A stretch of DNA of 64,000 bases from JBBPYC01 sp038200275 (GTDB taxonomy: Bacteria; Pseudomonadota; Gammaproteobacteria; Burkholderiales; Burkholderiaceae_C), in NCBI GenBank assembly GCA_038200275.1, contig JBBPYC010000081.1, positions 90,881 to 154,880 on the forward strand, read 5' to 3'. Made by a program: the position numbers and the translations under genes. The notes beneath the pieces are model-generated. The model searched no databases. It was given only the letters and a program-made list of their open reading frames with translations, and had not been told where the DNA came from. Shown one piece after another: positions 27,868-36,401 of this stretch; the first letter of the stretch is position 1; each line of letters begins with the position of its first letter.

Positions 27868-28329
27868 ATGAAGAAAACACTCATCGCCATCGCCATCGCA
27901 CTGACCGCTGGCGTCAGCATGACCGCATTCGCTGCCGACATTGTCGATACCGCCGTGAAGGCCGGCAACTTCACCACGCTGGTCACCGCAGTCAAGGCCG
28001 CTGGCCTGGTCGATACGCTGAAAGGCCCCGGCCCGTTCACCGTTTTTGCACCGACCGATGCCGCATTTGCGAAAGTGCCGAAAGCCCAACTCGATGCATT
28101 GCTGGCCGACAAAGCCAAGCTGACCAAAGTGCTGACCTACCACGTGGTGTCCGGCAAGGTGATGGCCAAGGATGTGAAACCCGGCAAGGTGAAGTCGGTC
28201 GAAGGCAGCGAACTGACGCTGGCCACCGACGGCGGCGTGACGGTCGACGGTGCCAAGGTCGTTGCAGCCGACGTGGCTGCTGACAACGGCGTGATCCATG
28301 CAATCGACACGGTGTTGATGCCCAAGTAA
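27868..28329 (+). CDS. Secreted fasciclin (FAS1) domain protein
   Basis: A 153-residue protein with a signal peptide (KKTLIAIAIALTAGVSMTAFA) and a single FAS1 domain. The H1 motif GPFTVFAPTDAAFAKVP and the H2-like VIHAIDTVLMPK at the end are both present, as is YHVVSGKVMAKDV. FAS1 domains mediate adhesion or act as small periplasmic proteins. A terminator follows 42 bases after the stop. Confidence 0.88.
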   Translation: MKKTLIAIAIALTAGVSMTAFAADIVDTAVKAGNFTTLVTAVKAAGLVDTLKGPGPFTVFAPTDAAFAKVPKAQLDALLADKAKLTKVLTYHVVSGKVMAKDVKPGKVKSVEGSELTLATDGGVTVDGAKVVAADVAADNGVIHAIDTVLMPK

Positions 28330-28342
28330 TACAGACGGACAG

Positions 28343-28356
28343 ACGGCAATTGCCGT
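28343..28356. repeat. 14-bp perfect palindrome after the fasciclin gene
   Basis: ACGGCAATTGCCGT lies between the stop codon and the terminator. It can form a small hairpin in the mRNA tail. Confidence 0.5.
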
Positions 28357-28370
28357 TTGATCGAATGACA

Positions 28371-28393
28371 GGGTGCTTTGGGCACCCCGTTTT
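28371..28393 (+). terminator. Intrinsic terminator of the fasciclin gene
   Basis: Stem GGGTGC / GCACCC with loop TTTGG, followed by CGTTTT. The U-run is short, so efficiency may be moderate. Confidence 0.65.
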
Positions 28394-28475
28394 CGTTTGG
28401 GCTGCCGTTTGCCGGCGTGTATTCCGTGCTGTGCGGCCGGGTGGTCGCACCGAAGGTGACGGTCGGCTACAAGGG

Positions 28476-29260
28476 CTATGGCAAAGAATCTGGCTTACCC
28501 GCGTCGTGCCGAAAACGCAATGATCGCCGCAGATGATGGAGGTTCAACACAACGCAACGCAGGCAGCCCGCTGCGCCCGGACGCGAGATGACCAGCCGCC
28601 GACGCTGCTTAACACATGTCAGATTGAAAGGAGCACGGCGTCGCTGAGTGACGACCAAAGCCGCCCGCTCAATACCGAACAGCGCCAGCGTGCCAAGCAG
28701 CGGCACCGCAGACGCAGCCTGAATACCGGACAGTCGGAAGTCTGCGTCGGAAAGGAACTGTGTGTAGCCGGATGTCCCAATGTTGGCGACACAGGCCGTG
28801 CCAGCTGGATAGGCATCGGAGAAGGCCCCGCTGACCGGCACCAGTGCGTCGGTATATGCAAAGTACTGTGTGATGTCCATCAGTATCAGCGTCGGGTTGA
28901 ACTGATAAATACCTCCAGCAGCGCTTGTCGACGATCCCAGGAAGCCTGCCGTCGCGGCACTCAGACTGCGAGGGGTGCCCAGGTATTGCTGCTGGGACAA
29001 CAGGAACAGATTGCCCATTGCAGAAGGCGTCAGCCCCACGCCGCTGCCGGAAAAGGATGTGAACGAAAGGCGGTCGAACGTCCCCCAGATGCGGTGGTGA
29101 AAGACTGGCCGACATAGAAGGGCGTGCTTTGCTGTGACTCTGCAGTGAACTCTGCAGTGAACTCTGCCGCAGGAGCAGCTTGTGCGGTCAAAGAGGCGAA
29201 GTGGAGCAGTCCCAGAGACAAAATCGCCGCTGCCGTGCGATGGAGAGAAATGAACTTTAA
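28476..29260 (-). pseudogene. PEP-CTERM-type exported protein, broken
   Basis: Two frames together describe one secreted protein. The first has FISLHRTAAAILSLGL and TAQAAPAAEF (signal peptide) and SFTTASG; the second continues with GTFDRLSFTSFSGSGVG and ends with VPLLGTLALFGIERAALVV plus TQRRRAP, which is a degraded PEP-CTERM sorting tail (normal VPEPSTLALLG, helix, RRR). One missing G in the G5 run near 29087 joins them. An AAGGAG site at 29269-29274 sits where expected, but no ATG follows (GTT TTA AAG), so the start codon also seems lost. The stop after RRR is missing too, giving a long junk tail. Confidence 0.65.
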
Positions 29261-29581
29261 AACCGTTTCTCCTTGTGCGATCCTGCAATGCACAAACTTG
29301 CCGACAAGAAGGGGAGTACAGAGCATCGCAAACCGCAAGCCAACGATTGCTCAGTGCAGCAAACGATTTGCGTTTCGATCACGCATTTCCACACGCAGCC
29401 GCATCCGGCGCAGGTTGCGATGCGGTGAAGCCAGGTGTTCTGGGCAAACGGCGGGGTTCGACCTGTGGGTGCGCCGGACCGGCCGCAGAAGAACCTCAGA
29501 GGCGGCTGAACAGGCCGGGCCGTGAGCAATGATTGCAGCGTGGACTGGTTGAAAGCAACGTGCCTGCTGCTCCAGCAAGTG
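29261..29581. other. Gap between the PEP-CTERM pseudogene and codA
   Basis: About 320 bases. Apart from the ribosome-site remnant at its right-hand start (29269-29274), I see no gene. Open frames in it lack recognisable domains and start signals, and it should contain the former promoter of the pseudogene. Confidence 0.4.
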
Positions 29582-30871
29582 TCAGCGGTTCCCGACCATC
29601 CAGTTGGTTTGCCCACTGCGGCTTGGCAGATGCAGGGTGGCCACGGCAGCTGGTGACTCTGCGACTACGTTGCCACGCTGCACCACCTTCAGCCGAACCG
29701 CTTGCAAGCGAATCGCCTCGATCGGGTCCCGCGCCTGCAGCAGCACAAAACTTGCATCGCATCCCGCCTCGATCCCATAACGCTCCAGCTCCATCACCTT
29801 CGCGGCATTGCGCGTCACCGCATCGAAGCAGCGGCGAATGCCGTCCTGGCTCGTCATCTGCGCCACGTGCAGGCCCATGTGCGCGACTTCCAGCATGTCG
29901 CCGCTGCCCATGCCGTACCACGGGTCCATCACGCAGTCGTGGCCGAAGGCGACGTTGACGCCGCTGTCCATGAGTTCCGGCACGCGGGTCATGCCGCGGC
30001 GTTTCGGGTAGGTGTCGTGGCGGCCTTGCAGGGTGATGTTGATGAGCGGGTTGGCGACGACGGCGACGCCGCTCTCGGCGATGAGCGGCAGCAGCTTGCT
30101 CACGTAGTAGTTGTCCATGCTGTGCATGGAGGTGCAGTGGCTGCCGGTGACGCGGCCCTGCAGGCCCAGGCGCTGCGCCTCGAAGGCCAGGGTTTCGATG
30201 TGGCGCGACAGCGGGTCGTCGGATTCGTCGCAGTGCATATCGACTGGCAGGCCGCGCTCGGCGGCGATTTCGCAGAGCAGCTTCACGCTGGCGGCGCCGT
30301 CTGCCATGGTGCGCTCGAAATGGGGGATGCCACCGACCACGTCGACGCCTTTGGCCAGCGCGCGCTTCAGGTTCTCGACACCGCCCGGTGAACGCAGCAC
30401 GCCGTCTTGCGGGAACGCGACTAGCTGCAGGTCGAGGTACGGCGCCACCTGCTTTTTGACCTGCAGCAGCGCATCGACCGCCAGCAGGCTGGCGTCGCTG
30501 GTGTCGACATGGCTGCGGATGGCGAGCAGGCCCTTGGCCACGGCCCAGTCGCAGTAGGTGAGGGCGCGCTCGATGATGGCGTCTGCCTTCAGCGTGGGTT
30601 TCAGCTCGCCCCACAGCGCGATGCCTTCGAGCAGCGTGCCGCTTTCGTTGACCCGCGGCAGGCCGTAGCTGAGCGTGGCGTCCATGTGGAAGTGCGGGTC
30701 GACGAAGTGCGGCGACAGCAGCTGGCTTTCGGCGTCGATGATTTCGTGCGCGGGCGCCTGCTCGAGCGACAGGCTCTGGGCGACTTCAACGATGCGGCCG
30801 TCTTGCACCGCCACCGACATGTCGGTTCGGCCGTCGGGCAGGGTGGCGTGGTGGATGAGGAGGTCGAGCAT
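29582..30871 (-). CDS. codA: Cytosine deaminase (amidohydrolase family)
   Basis: Deaminates cytosine to uracil. The 429-residue protein is a metal-dependent amidohydrolase with the HFH motif (residues 60-62, DPHFHMDATLSYGLP), the catalytic region VDMHCDESDDP, TGSHCTSMHS and the metal/catalytic Asp in FGHDCVMDPWYG. The pattern SHVDTSDASLLAVDALLQV is typical of CodA and of related isoguanine or isocytosine deaminases, which remain alternatives. The ATG at 30871 is 20 bases from brnA. Context with upp and URC-like genes supports cytosine to uracil conversion. Confidence 0.85.
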   Translation of the reverse strand: MLDLLIHHATLPDGRTDMSVAVQDGRIVEVAQSLSLEQAPAHEIIDAESQLLSPHFVDPHFHMDATLSYGLPRVNESGTLLEGIALWGELKPTLKADAIIERALTYCDWAVAKGLLAIRSHVDTSDASLLAVDALLQVKKQVAPYLDLQLVAFPQDGVLRSPGGVENLKRALAKGVDVVGGIPHFERTMADGAASVKLLCEIAAERGLPVDMHCDESDDPLSRHIETLAFEAQRLGLQGRVTGSHCTSMHSMDNYYVSKLLPLIAESGVAVVANPLINITLQGRHDTYPKRRGMTRVPELMDSGVNVAFGHDCVMDPWYGMGSGDMLEVAHMGLHVAQMTSQDGIRRCFDAVTRNAAKVMELERYGIEAGCDASFVLLQARDPIEAIRLQAVRLKVVQRGNVVAESPAAVATLHLPSRSGQTNWMVGNR

Positions 30872-30890
30872 GCGTGCGGCCGGGTGTTCG

Positions 30891-31178
30891 TCAAGCGGCC
30901 TTGTGCGACTGCAACCATTCGCGCAGCGCCGCATTCATGCGCGACTGCCAGCCCGCACCACCGGCGCGAAAGGCTTCCAGCACATCCTGATCGATGCGGA
31001 TCGTGGTGGATTCCTTGTTGCTGCCGGGCGGTCGGCCGCGGGCCTTGCGGGCGGCGGCGAATCCGGCTTCGAATTCTTCGTCGGTGGCGGGGCGGTCGTC
31101 TTCGTCGACGCCGTCCCAGGCGTAATCGCCTCCAGGCGGCGGATGCTTCAACGCCTCAAGAATCTCGCTGCGCGTCAT
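30891..31178 (-). CDS. brnA: BrnA-type antitoxin
   Basis: DNA-binding antitoxin that neutralises BrnT and autorepresses the operon. The 95-residue form starts MTRSEILEALKHPP; an alternative ATG at 31199 adds seven residues. The C-terminal ribbon-helix-helix, STTIRIDQDVLEAFRAGG and WQSRMNAALREWL, is the BrnA hallmark. It overlaps the toxin gene's 3' end by 23 bases. The rest (ATDEEFEAGFAAARKARGR) is the toxin-binding part. Confidence 0.88.
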   Translation of the reverse strand: MTRSEILEALKHPPPGGDYAWDGVDEDDRPATDEEFEAGFAAARKARGRPPGSNKESTTIRIDQDVLEAFRAGGAGWQSRMNAALREWLQSHKAA

Positions 31179-31455
31179 CGTCTTCTTTGAGCCATTCATG
31201 GTATCGAATCCTCTCCTTGGTACTGGCTTTGCGAAAGCTCACGATCCGCGCCACGTCGCCCGGCACATGCACCACGGACAGCACGGCGAGCCGGTCGAAC
31301 ACATACGCCATCGACTGCGTTCTGGGCTCGCCATGCTGCTGCGAATCGAGATCGAGCCGGATGTCGCTCTCCAAAACCCAGGCCACGTTGGCAAAGTCCA
31401 GCCCGTGCTCGAGCAGATTGCTCTGCCGCTTCCGCTCATCCCATTTCAGCTGCAT
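31156..31455 (-). CDS. brnT: BrnT-type ribonuclease toxin
   Basis: RelE-fold mRNA-cleaving toxin, 99 residues, encoded before its antitoxin as is normal for brnTA. The start KWDERKRQSNLLEHGLDFA matches the BrnT pattern (W-D-x-x-K...N...HG.DF), and RIVSFRKASTKERIRYHEW covers the conserved R..S.R.A...E...Y region with catalytic residues. The pair sits between the nucleoside transporter genes and codA on the same strand. Confidence 0.88.
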   Translation of the reverse strand: MQLKWDERKRQSNLLEHGLDFANVAWVLESDIRLDLDSQQHGEPRTQSMAYVFDRLAVLSVVHVPGDVARIVSFRKASTKERIRYHEWLKEDDDAQRDS

Positions 31456-31470
31456 GGTCGCTCGTAACGC

Positions 31471-31494
31471 TATTTATTGTAGTAACAAATAATA
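31471..31494. promoter_or_regulatory. Candidate BrnA operator/promoter region
   Basis: An imperfect inverted repeat, TATTTATTGT and ACAAATAATA, separated by AGTA, lies 16 bases upstream of the brnT start. It is strikingly AT-rich for this genome. Its position fits an autoregulatory operator, as known for brnTA in other bacteria. Confidence 0.45.
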
Positions 31495-31515
31495 AGCCGT
31501 CAAACCGCGTTGTCC

Positions 31516-32445
31516 TCACCGCTCCCCCTTCCGGTACGGCTGCATCAGCGCCTGCGGATAACTCGCCTTGCGCGCCACCAGCACCAGCGCGAGGATCGAC
31601 AGCAGGTAGGGCAGCATCAAATAGATCTGATAGGGCAGCACCGCCCCGCCCGCCTGCTGCAGCCGCAATTGCAGTGCATCAAAGAATGCGAACAGCAGCG
31701 CGCCGAGCAGCGCCTTGCCCGGCCGCCAGGAGGCGAACACGACCAGCGCCACGCATATCCAGCCGCGGCCGTTCACCATGTTGAAGAAGAATGCGTTGAA
31801 TGCCGACAGCGTGAGGAACGAGCCGGCCACGCCCATCAGCGCCGAGCCGGCCACGATCGCTCCGGTGCGCGTGGCGATCACCGACACGCCCTGGCCTTCG
31901 GCGGCCTGCGGGTTCTCGCCGACCATGCGCACCGCCAGCCCCAACGGCGTGCGATACAGCACCCAGCCAATCAGCGGCACCAGCAGCAGCGCGAACAACG
32001 TCAACGCGGTCTGCTGGTTCAACACCGGCACGGGCAACCAGCTCATCGCCGCAAACGGCTCCACCGTCGGCGGCGTGCTGACTTTCGGAAAACTCACGCG
32101 GTAGCCGTAATAGCTGAGCGATGTCGCCAGCAGCGTGATGCCCAGCCCCGACACATGTTGCGACAGCGCCAACCCCACGGTCAGTAGCGCGTGCAGCAAC
32201 CCGAACACTGCACCGGTCGCGGCCGCCACACCGACACCCAGCCATAGGGGCGCGCCCGCATACACCGCCAGCCAGCCGGTGAAAGCACCCGCGACCATGA
32301 TCCCTTCGATGCCCAGGTTCAACACGCCGGCGCGCTCGCACAGCAGCACGCCCAGGGTGCCCAGGATCAGCGGCGTCGCGATCCGCAACACCGCAACCCA
32401 GAACGCGGCGTTGGACAGGATGTCTGACAGGTCGGCGATCATCAC
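31516..32445 (-). CDS. Nucleoside-type ABC transporter permease (second, YufQ-like)
   Basis: A 309-residue inner-membrane protein of the BPD_transp_2 type with around eight helices. The central EGIMVAGAFTGWL and AVRMVGENPQAAEGQGV mark the permease family that serves BMP-type (purine nucleoside/lipoprotein) importers. It overlaps the other permease gene by 4 bases. It is the last transporter gene before brnT. Confidence 0.85.
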   Translation of the reverse strand: MMIADLSDILSNAAFWVAVLRIATPLILGTLGVLLCERAGVLNLGIEGIMVAGAFTGWLAVYAGAPLWLGVGVAAATGAVFGLLHALLTVGLALSQHVSGLGITLLATSLSYYGYRVSFPKVSTPPTVEPFAAMSWLPVPVLNQQTALTLFALLLVPLIGWVLYRTPLGLAVRMVGENPQAAEGQGVSVIATRTGAIVAGSALMGVAGSFLTLSAFNAFFFNMVNGRGWICVALVVFASWRPGKALLGALLFAFFDALQLRLQQAGGAVLPYQIYLMLPYLLSILALVLVARKASYPQALMQPYRKGER

Positions 32446-33503
32446 TTCAAGCGTAATCGGTAGTTCGCCAGCAACATCGCCACCAGCACCGAGATCAGCG
32501 AGGCCGCCACGATCACGTCGGCGATGTAGGTCGGCACATCGATCGCACGGCTCATGCTGTCGGCGCCGACCAGCACGCCGGCCACGAACACGCTGGCCAG
32601 CAGCACACCGAGCGGATGCAGACCCGCAAGCATCGCAATCACGATGCCGCTGTAGCCGTAGCCGGGCGAGATGTCGAGCGTGACGTAACTCGTCCGCCCC
32701 GCCACCTCAATCGCACCGGCCAGTCCAGCCAGCGCGCCTGACAGCATCGCGACCAGCACGATCGTGCGCGTGACCCCCACACCCGCAAACGCCGCGGCAC
32801 GTGGGTTGGCGCCGACCGCGCGAATATCGAAGCCGAGCACCGTGAATTTCAGCAGCCCCCAGCAGCCGGCCGCCAGCACCACCGCCCAGAGCAGGCCGCT
32901 GTGCACGCGCGTCTGCGCGACCAGCTTGGCCAGTTCCAGATCGGGCTGCAGGCCGACACTGCGCGGCCAGCCCATGCCAAGCGGGTCTTTCATCGGCCCG
33001 TCCAGCAATGCGCCGACGGCCAGCAGCACGATGAAATTCAGCAGCAGCGTGGTCACCACTTCGTCGACGCCGAGCCGTGCCTTCATCAACGCCGGGCCGA
33101 GCAACAAGAGGGCACCGGCGAGCGCTGCGGCGGCCATCATGGCCGGGAACAGCAGCCACAGCGGCCATTCGAACCCCGTGCCGCCGTGCATGCCGCCCAC
33201 CGCAATCGCAGCCAGTGCACCGACGTACAACTGACCTTCCGCGCCGATGTTGAACAGCCGCGCGCGAAACGCGACCGCCGCCGACAGACCGGTCAGCGCG
33301 AGCGGAATCGCGCGGGTCAAGGTTTCGCTGAACGCGAAGACCGAGCCGAAGCCGCCTTCGACCAACAGCGCATAGGTGCGTGCCACCGGCTGGCCGGCCC
33401 AAAGCACCAGCAAGCCGGCGATCGCGAACGTGAACGCAACTGCACCGAACGGCGCGAGCAGCTGGGCGGTGCGCGATATGGCGGAGCGCTTTTCGATTCT
33501 CAC
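32442..33503 (-). CDS. Nucleoside-type ABC transporter permease (first, YufP-like)
   Basis: A 353-residue partner permease. The pattern RLFNIGAEGQLYVGALAAI, LGVDEVVTTLLLNF and DIRAVGANPRAAAFAGV are characteristic. Such pairs form a heterodimer channel for nucleosides. It follows the ATPase gene by 118 bases and overlaps the second permease, so it belongs to one operon with them. Confidence 0.85.
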   Translation of the reverse strand: MRIEKRSAISRTAQLLAPFGAVAFTFAIAGLLVLWAGQPVARTYALLVEGGFGSVFAFSETLTRAIPLALTGLSAAVAFRARLFNIGAEGQLYVGALAAIAVGGMHGGTGFEWPLWLLFPAMMAAAALAGALLLLGPALMKARLGVDEVVTTLLLNFIVLLAVGALLDGPMKDPLGMGWPRSVGLQPDLELAKLVAQTRVHSGLLWAVVLAAGCWGLLKFTVLGFDIRAVGANPRAAAFAGVGVTRTIVLVAMLSGALAGLAGAIEVAGRTSYVTLDISPGYGYSGIVIAMLAGLHPLGVLLASVFVAGVLVGADSMSRAIDVPTYIADVIVAASLISVLVAMLLANYRLRLK

Positions 33504-33621
33504 AGTGTCAGTTTGCTATCAAAAATGGAGCGGACAGCTCTTGTTCCACCTGCGCTACACGCCTTTTTTCTTAAAAAAGCAGTCGGTGGCGAGCCCCAGC
33601 GCCATACGCAATTCGTACCTG

Positions 33622-35412
33622 TCATTGGGTCAACTCCGCCGTACCCGCCATCGCCAAGCCAATCTCTTGGCGGGTCCAGGCATCCCCGCTTCGCGGCTTG
33701 CCGAGCCGACCCGCATGCATCACCGCCACGCGGTCGCCGAGCATCAGCACTTCGTCCAGATCGTCCGAAATCAGCAGCACGGCCGCACCCGCATTGCGCG
33801 CCGCGATCAGCTGCTGCTGCACATACGCCACCGCGCCGATGTCGAGGCCCCACGTGGGTTGGTGCGCAATGATGAGGCGCGGCGTCGTGGCTGCGTTGGC
33901 CGACTCGTTCGGGGTCGAAGGTTTTTCGGGTATTGAGCGCAGACAGGCGGGCAGCAGCACAGCAGAGCCAGCAGGTTCAGAGTCCCGCGACAACGGCTCG
34001 CCATCAACCGAAGCAGATGCATCAAGCCCACGTTCGCAAACCGCGCGACTCAGCGCAGCGCGAGAGCCGGCAGGTGGTGAGCCAGCCGCGTCATCGACAC
34101 CGTCAGGTCGCAGCAACGCCCGCCCCAGAATCAACTTCTGCATGTTGCCGCCCGACAGCGCGCGCGCGGGCGCGTCGAGCCCTGCGCCGCGCACGTCGAA
34201 GGCTTGCACGATGCGTGCTGCCTGGGCGCGTGCCACACCACGCCGGACAAACGGCCCGGCACGCAACGCCGGGTCGCGCAGCCGCTCAGACACCGCGTTC
34301 TCCCAAAGCGGCAGGTCGCCGATGAGGCCGACTGCATGTCGGTCCTCCGGGATACGCGCTACGCCGAGAGCGACCAGCCGAGGAGGCGCCGCAGGCAGTG
34401 CCGCGCCGTCCAGCAGCACCCGCCCGGCAGTGGCCTGTCGCGTGCCGCACAGCAGTTCGGCCAGCGCGACCTGTCCGTTGCCGGAGATGCCCGCGACCGC
34501 GACGATCTCGCCAGCGCGCAGATCGAGCGACACCCCGTGCAGTGCGCCGCGTGCGCCGCGTGTGTGCACGTCGTCAAGCACGCAGACCGGCACGGTCGCT
34601 GTGAGAGCCGCCGATGGCGGAGCTGCGCTGCGCACCGGCGCTTCGACCGCCCGACCCACCATCGCGGTCGCAAGCTGTGCCTGAGTTGCGCCGGCCGCAG
34701 GCACGTCGGCCACGAGCTTGCCATGACGCAGCACCACGATTCGGTGCGAGACCCGCAGCACTTCGCCGAGCTTGTGGCTGATGAAGACGATCGACAGGCC
34801 CTCGGCCACCATGCGCGCAAGCGTCGCGAACAGGCCCTCGCTTTCCTGCGGCGTCAGCACGGCGGTCGGCTCGTCGAGGATCAGGATGCGTGCGCCACGG
34901 TACAGTGCCTTGACGATCTCCACACGCTGGCGCTCGCCGATGGAGAGCGCACCGACCAGCACATCGGGCTGTATCGCGAGCCCGAAGCGATGCGCCACGT
35001 CGAGCAACCGTCTGCGCGCAGCCGAGCGCCGCGTGAACGGCTGCCACACCGATTCGCTGCCGAGCATCACGTTGTCGAGCACGGTCAGGTTGTCGGCCAG
35101 CGTGAAGTGCTGGTGCACCATGCCGATGCCAGCAGCCAGTGCGGCCTTCGGGTTGCCTGGTGCCAGTGGCTGGCCGAACACATCGATGGTGCCGGCGTCG
35201 GCCCGGTAGTGGCCGAACAGAATCGACATCAATGTGGACTTGCCGGCGCCGTTCTCCCCCAGCAGCGCAAGCACTTCGCCGCGGTCCAGCGTCAGTGAGA
35301 TGTCGTCGTTGGCGAGCAACGGGCCAAAGTGCTTGCTGATCCGCTGCAGGCGCAGCACCGGCGCACCAGCCACCGGCTGCAACTCGGCAACTCCAGTCGC
35401 GGCTACTTCCAC
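33622..35412 (-). CDS. Nucleoside-type ABC transporter ATPase with two domains (YufO-like)
   Basis: Fused double ATPase of 596 residues (relatives about 510-530). Domain 1: Walker A GENGAGKST (52-60), signature LSIGE (156-160), Walker B LILDEPTAVL. Domain 2: degenerate Walker A GISGNGQ (308-314), signature LSGGNMQK (419-426), Walker B LIIAHQPTWGLDIG with His instead of Glu-type residues, as is usual in this family. Residues about 436-510 form an in-frame insertion of low-complexity Ser/Pro/Ala-rich sequence (DNA 33883-34107) between signature and Walker B of domain 2, which other members lack. The start overlaps the nucleosidase stop by 10 bases. Confidence 0.85.
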   Translation of the reverse strand: MEVAATGVAELQPVAGAPVLRLQRISKHFGPLLANDDISLTLDRGEVLALLGENGAGKSTLMSILFGHYRADAGTIDVFGQPLAPGNPKAALAAGIGMVHQHFTLADNLTVLDNVMLGSESVWQPFTRRSAARRRLLDVAHRFGLAIQPDVLVGALSIGERQRVEIVKALYRGARILILDEPTAVLTPQESEGLFATLARMVAEGLSIVFISHKLGEVLRVSHRIVVLRHGKLVADVPAAGATQAQLATAMVGRAVEAPVRSAAPPSAALTATVPVCVLDDVHTRGARGALHGVSLDLRAGEIVAVAGISGNGQVALAELLCGTRQATAGRVLLDGAALPAAPPRLVALGVARIPEDRHAVGLIGDLPLWENAVSERLRDPALRAGPFVRRGVARAQAARIVQAFDVRGAGLDAPARALSGGNMQKLILGRALLRPDGVDDAAGSPPAGSRAALSRAVCERGLDASASVDGEPLSRDSEPAGSAVLLPACLRSIPEKPSTPNESANAATTPRLIIAHQPTWGLDIGAVAYVQQQLIAARNAGAAVLLISDDLDEVLMLGDRVAVMHAGRLGKPRSGDAWTRQEIGLAMAGTAELTQ

Positions 35413-36401
35413 GCGGCCAGAAAAGCCAGCATCACCTTGGCCGAGTTGTCCGCTGCCAGGCCCATGAAGGTCCCCATCTCGTTTTCGCCTTCACCGCCGC
35501 CGGCCAGGTCGCTGAGCGAGCGAAATGCGATGAACGGCACGCCGTTGCTGTAGGCCACCATCGCAACCGCTGCGCTCTCCATGTCGAGCACGCTCGCGTC
35601 AAACGTCTTGAACGTGTATTCGCGAAACGCCTTGTTGTCCATAAACGCCTGGCCTGACACCCCGTTACCGCCGATGCGAAGCTGCGGCGCGCGCGACAGA
35701 CAGTTGGCTGCGGCCGTGCAGCGTGCGAGCACGTCGCGGCTGGTCAGCGTCCGTGCGACTTCAAGCATCCCGGGGTCAACCGGGAACCAGAACTTGCGCA
35801 CGATGCCTGGATGCGCCGCGCTGCGCACTTCGACGGGGCGCGGCTGCAGCATGCCGAATGCGGGCAGCGTCACGTTCTTCATCCAGGGTGGGGCGCTGTA
35901 CTGGCCTGGCGAGGTCTCACGCGCCATCAGCATCTCAAGGTACTGGCCCCACTGCGCCGGCACGGTCACATCGCCGATATGCAACGCAGGGTCCACACCA
36001 CCGGCGATGCCGCTGAACACAATGCGCTGGATATTGAATCGGTCCAGCACGCGCTGCGCGTTCATGGTCGCATTCACCATGCTGACGCCCGAGAGGAACA
36101 GCACCACCGGTTTGCCGGCGAGCACGCCGGTGGTGAATATCACGCCGCCGATAGCGTGCTGCTTGGCGAATTGCAGCTGCCCCAGCAGCAGGTCCAGCTC
36201 GGGTCCGAACGCCGACATCACCGCGATGCGCGGCGTGGTGTCGAGCCGCCCATCGAATGGCTCGGCCGTTGCTGCGATTGAAGCGCCCGTGGTCTGATGA
36301 GGCATGCCACCGCAAGCAGACAGCCCAGCCCCCAGCAGCAACGCGCCCAGTACGTGCGCGGCTCGCCCCATGCGCAGCTTTGGGCAGCGCCGCACCATCA
36401 T
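35403..36401 (-). CDS. MTA/SAH nucleosidase-like purine phosphorylase lipoprotein
   Basis: A 332-residue protein with a lipoprotein signal (GALLLGAGLSACGG, lipobox LSAC), so it should act outside the cytoplasm. The mature domain is of the PNP/UDP superfamily: RIAVMSAFGPELDLLL at the start, VFSGIAGGVDPALHIGDV, and DASVLDMESAAVAMVAYS with the catalytic-type Glu, as in 5'-methylthioadenosine/S-adenosylhomocysteine nucleosidases. It lies between the binding protein (ATGA overlap) and ATPase of a nucleoside importer, so it may split nucleosides before uptake. Substrate is inferred. Confidence 0.8.
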   Translation of the reverse strand: MMVRRCPKLRMGRAAHVLGALLLGAGLSACGGMPHQTTGASIAATAEPFDGRLDTTPRIAVMSAFGPELDLLLGQLQFAKQHAIGGVIFTTGVLAGKPVVLFLSGVSMVNATMNAQRVLDRFNIQRIVFSGIAGGVDPALHIGDVTVPAQWGQYLEMLMARETSPGQYSAPPWMKNVTLPAFGMLQPRPVEVRSAAHPGIVRKFWFPVDPGMLEVARTLTSRDVLARCTAAANCLSRAPQLRIGGNGVSGQAFMDNKAFREYTFKTFDASVLDMESAAVAMVAYSNGVPFIAFRSLSDLAGGGEGENEMGTFMGLAADNSAKVMLAFLAAWK

